NCBI GenBank assembly: GCA_001579985.1
Contig: LRSR01009861.1
Span: forward strand, 1-22,616
Length of the DNA stretch: 22,616 nucleotides
Direction: 5' to 3'
Source of the DNA: Hypsibius dujardini
Lineage: Eukaryota > Tardigrada > Eutardigrada > Parachela > Hypsibiidae
The notes under the pieces: model-generated
The model's database searches: none
What the model was told of the DNA's origin: nothing
Seen by the model: the letters and a program-made list of their open reading frames with translations, nothing else
Translations under genes and position numbers: made by a program
Part shown: positions 19,253 through 22,616 of the stretch, one piece after another
Layout: every line of letters begins with the position of its first letter
How positions within the stretch are numbered: position 1 is the stretch's first letter

Positions 19253-21894
19253 TTAATTTCTCGGCGGATCCAAACGAGCCTGCTTCCAGAAATTCTCCGG
19301 AGTGTTCGGCGGACGTTCTTTTATCCCGTGGATTTTGCACTGTGGATATCGATTGGGTTTTGAAGGAGACCGCGAGTCTTCTTCCCGCCAGTACTGGACA
19401 ATACAAACATGCAATCTAACTTGGCAAACAGTTCCGTAAATAATGAAGACGTCGCATGACCAGCGGACTTACCTCTTGGCAAACCTTGCATGTATTCGTT
19501 TGCAAGGGACGGGCTGGCTGCGTCGGCGTTTCAGGCATGGCGTCGTCCTCCCAGGACCGTTTTCGCTTAGTTTCGTCGAGGCTACGCCGCTGTGGACGGC
19601 TACTACTGAAGCTCAGCCGGCGCACCACACTCGGGACTGACGGACTCGCCTGCTCCTCACCATCGCTATCCAAAAATATCACAGCATCCGCTTGGCCCGA
19701 GGCTTTAACGTAAGGATCTGTTGTGGGAGTTTGGCGGGGTAGTTGGACACCGACGTTCATGGAACGGTTGGTCAAGCCCGATTTCGAGGAGACTTTCATC
19801 AGCGCCAAGCCGGAGGTGGACGGCTGACTAGATGGTTCACTATTCGGACGTTGCGATGGAGTTTCGCTCGGTTTTGAAGTGGACCGGCAAGCCTTCCGGT
19901 TCCTAAGAAAGCCACGAAATAAATATTACTAAATAATTAGAAACACATCACAAAATATTCCTTATACGATTCAATACGAATAACAGGACAACTATGCGAC
20001 AACCCAAGGACACGCCTGTGCATCACACGGCTCGGAAAATTCCGAATCGTGATTACTACAATAATACCAGTACGTTCTATCGTAGTTTTAACAGTCGGTT
20101 CGTCGGTTCGCCTGATGGAAAACGATACTAGTAATACCGGTGGTTGATATTTAGTATGAACACCCAAATGTCAAATTCCAAAACTACCAGTCAAATGCAC
20201 CAATAATTTAATGGACCAATGGGATGCTATCTAGAAGAGAATGAAAAAGGAGCAAGCAATCTATCGAGGTTGCGATGAGGAGCGCTTCAGAGTCATTAAC
20301 CATCAATCAAGCTAATGACTACTTGCAACCAGGCAACCAGGCAACCAGGCAACCAGGCAACCAGGCAACCAGGCAGCACAGACAATCCATCATACCTATG
20401 TACAAAATTTACGAGGTAAAACTTTCAATGCTGCGCAAATTTTGATTTGGCATAAATGCTGCACACAACAGGGCAAAATCGTGACGTATATCAATCAAAA
20501 CAGCCACAAGGTTTCTTTTTCGTTTTCCATTTTTTAAAATTTTGTTTTTACCATTTTTTGTCAAAATTATTGCCACACATGTTTGCTCGATTTATTGCTG
20601 ATTTTTGAAGTCAAAACATCGACAAACAATGCGAGAGAAGTGTGCGGACGCGGCATTTATATCATTTCCGAACTTGCGCAGCATCGGGAGTTTTACTTCG
20701 TATGTAAAATGTGGTACATACGAGGCAGAAAACGTGCGCTCGTTAAGTTAAGCCATTTATCTCGCCGGTGTGTGCAGCGGTCCAATGGGCACGAGTCGAA
20801 CGGCTTAACTCGGTTAGTGCAAGGTTTTTGCCACGTGTGTACGTACCAGTGTTGGACTTCATTTGTCAGCCTGCCAACTTGATGAGCCAGATCCGCAATG
20901 CGCTTCTTCGCATCAGCCAGTTCCTCCGTCAAATCTGTGTCGAGAGGAAAAACAACAAGTTTACCCTCAAATACAATCGACAGGCGACATCGAATCAGAT
21001 CAGTAATCCCTTTTGAATCCTAAGGGACCAATGACCGGCCCATAAATCGCGGCAACAACGGTGCACAGAAAAATAACCTAACTGCTTACCTCGGTTTTCA
21101 CGCTTTAATTTGTTGATTTCTGAAAAGACAAAAAATTAGAGTTCAACCGAAAGTGTTGTACCAGTAGTGAAGTTGATCATCAGTTGATTGATGGATTAAG
21201 CCAGCAATAAATTAATTTGATTGGCTCGGCGAATGAATGAATCGGCGTTTGATTGATTGATTGAATGATTGATCGGGGAAATCAAAGTCATTCTTTCGTA
21301 CCCCGTTCGGACGATTCCTTTAGGTTTTTCAGCTCATCATCCACCTTGTGAAAGCCTTAAAAAAATAGTAAAATTTCGCTTCGACAGTAAACTCCGGCAA
21401 CAAATAAATTTGCAGTTTCAAAAAAACAATCATAGTCTACTGTCGCGACCAATTGGTGGGGCTTTTTAGACCAACCCGTTTATTATGACCGCACATACTG
21501 TGCTTCACTGCAGTCATAATATACGGGTGGGTCTAAAAAGCAGCACCAATTGGTCGCGACAATACAGTACCGTATATTAGGACTGAAGTGGAGCACAGTG
21601 TGTGCAGTCATAATATACGGGTGGGTCTAAAAAGCAGCACCAATTGGTCGCGAAAGTACAGTACCGTATATTATGACTGAAGTGGAGCACAGTGTGTGCA
21701 GTCATAATATACGGGTGGGTCTAAAAAGCAGCACCAATTGGTCGCGAAAGTACAGTACCACGGCAAAGTGTTTTGTGCTTCTCGAATGCTTCCGTCAAGA
21801 GACTGCTGATTTCCTCGGACGTTTTCACCACCTCTTTCCGATCAATGAACGACATCCTCGGAACGGGATTAACATTATTAGCAGTGTGATCCAT
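19253..21894 (-). CDS. RBBP8: CtIP/Sae2/Ctp1-like DNA-end resection protein (6 exons)
   Basis: Predicted cofactor of the MRE11-RAD50-NBS1 nuclease that starts resection of double-strand breaks. Minus-strand exons: 21894-21759, 21355-21302, 21119-21090, 20934-20847, 19902-19473, 19393-19253. All junctions keep phase, giving 292 aa. The N-terminal third is a heptad-like coiled coil (about 45-103, for example INKLKRENRDLTEELADAKK), suited to tetramerisation. The middle is Ser/Pro-rich, with several TP/SP sites and a SUMO-interacting-like VIFLDSDGEE at 177-186. The C-terminal Sae2-like domain has TCKVC (240-244), C265/H268 and RPPNTPENFW (273-282). T277 corresponds to the CDK site T847 of human CtIP. 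The protein is very short compared with vertebrate CtIP (about 900 aa) and is near yeast Ctp1 in size. It ends ten residues after the TPENFW motif. ATG 21855 is an alternative start. Confidence 0.87.
20326..20373. repeat. 8-bp tandem repeat CAACCAGG x6
   Basis: Six perfect units of CAACCAGG inside intron 4 of the CtIP-like gene (19903-20846). Confidence 0.97.
20715..20841. mobile_element. MITE-like element, copy 2 (127 bp), next to a splice donor
   Basis: Same family as 18834-18958. The right terminus (AAGGTTTTTGCCACGTGTGTA) and the interior (AAGCCATT, GTCGAACGGCTTAA) align with copy 1, while the left terminus is more diverged (TACATACGAGGCAGAAAA). On the minus strand the element begins five bases after the exon 4 donor of the CtIP-like gene (donor G|GTACG, then TACACACGTGG). 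Confidence 0.78.
21176..21275. repeat. TGATTGAT-type degenerate repeat in CtIP-like intron 2
   Basis: Scattered TGATTGAT, GAATGAATGA and TTGATTGATTGA words between exons 2 and 3 of the CtIP-like gene. Confidence 0.75.
21439..21758. repeat. Nested palindrome with 94-bp tandem array filling CtIP-like intron 1
   Basis: A hairpin (arms about 21440-21490 and 21512-21565) is followed by direct repeats with a period of exactly 94 bp. The word GTCATAATATACGGGTGGG starts at 21513, 21607 and 21701. Each unit carries ACCAATTGGTCGCGA and an inner inverted repeat CGTATATTATGACTG...CAGTCATAATATACG. It looks like a palindromic non-autonomous element whose interior was tandemly duplicated. The array ends at the exon 1 donor (21758/21759). 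Confidence 0.93.
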
Positions 21895-22616
21895 ACGAGA
21901 AAAAGAGAGTGTGAAATAAAACAAAACATTTACGGTCGGAGGGAATTTTGACACTCTAAATTTCAACACTGCAAAAATCCGCTAAAACGTGTTTAAACAA
22001 AAAAATTAATTCACGGGCGGCGAGCGCGCGGCTAACGGTTCACGGTTCGCTTCGCTTCAAAGACGTCCAACAGGGGGCAGCACTCGATATCTGATACCAC
22101 CTGTGCTTTGATTGATCAGTTGATTTGCAGTATTACTCTAGCACGCTCGACACCGTATAACACCCTGAAATTCCAGATGGGGTTTCAGTTGACAATTTTG
22201 CATTCATTCTCTGCTGTTTTTTAAGAAGAAATTATTGCTGAATGCTCATATTTCTCATAGTCCTCATATTTTGCGTACGTCACAGCTCTTTTTCAAACCA
22301 ACGTTCAATTCAATTCAGTTTCACTCGTTTGGTATGAGCAGCTCACGCTCACGGGTTTAGAGCCGAGCCGACCCTATTACGCAATTACACATCAGTGTCA
22401 CACACTGGCGACCGTTGCACATTTTCAACATTTTCCCGCTTTTACTTTTAAATTAAAGCATTCTTGTGTCTGTATTGGCTAATCCCCGATGCAATCGAAA
22501 GTTGTGGGAATCAAAGCCGGATGATTTCCGGGACGAGCGAAAATGTAGCAAGCGCTTGACCCTATCACATACTGTACAAGTAAATTACTGAACCCCCGGT
22601 CCAACTTGTGTTCACT
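21895..22616. other. Upstream flank of the CtIP-like gene, nothing else recognised
   Basis: About 720 bp with no convincing reading frame. A CpG-rich patch at about 22015-22060 (GGGCGGCGAGCGCGCGGC) could mark the promoter region of the minus-strand CtIP-like gene. Confidence 0.4.

Noticed and set aside
21513-21758. Possible CRISPR-like array
   Set aside because: The 94-bp units are contiguous direct repeats with no unique spacers, in an animal intron with splice sites.

Overview
This window is nuclear DNA from a compact animal genome. Six spliced genes are packed into 22.6 kb. Introns run from about 70 bp to about 950 bp, most under 400 bp, with GT-AG borders, and the intergenic DNA is full of tetranucleotide microsatellites. 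The gene content (a two-finger GATA4/5/6-class factor, AP-3 mu, Elongin A, RRP1 and a CtIP-like protein) fits an invertebrate bilaterian. I cannot name the lineage from sequence alone. The gene density would suit a small-genome ecdysozoan such as a tardigrade, but that is only a guess. One N at 15208 marks it as draft assembly.

Layout, left to right. (1) 1-3430: no recognisable gene, with several microsatellites and AT-rich tracts; probably upstream of the GATA gene. (2) 3432-6617 (+): seven-exon GATA transcription factor. (3) 7109-7364: an 18-bp minisatellite. (4) 7849-10171 (+): six-exon AP-3 mu subunit, full length (417 aa). (5) 10368-10532: a long hairpin in the AP3M 3' flank. (6) 12015-10884 (-): a two-exon gene for a secreted Gly/Tyr/Ser/Leu-rich repeat protein, whose signal peptide lies on a separate upstream exon. 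(7) 14704-12743 (-): five-exon RRP1/NOP52 rRNA-processing protein. (8) 16255-18187 (+): seven-exon Elongin A, divergent from RRP1. (9) 21894-19253 (-): six-exon short CtIP/Sae2-like DNA-end-resection protein, convergent with Elongin A. Its introns hold a miniature inverted-repeat element and a nested palindromic 94-bp tandem array. (10) 21895-22616: upstream flank, nothing recognised.

All exon chains below were joined by hand from splice signals, reading phase and remembered family similarity. Every junction keeps frame and every gene ends in a stop. The five conserved genes act in different processes: endoderm/mesoderm-type transcriptional control, vesicle traffic, ribosome biogenesis, transcription elongation/ubiquitin ligase, and DNA repair. 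I see no operon or shared system. The least ordinary material is the unclassified glycine-rich secreted protein and the way repeat elements abut splice sites in the CtIP-like gene.
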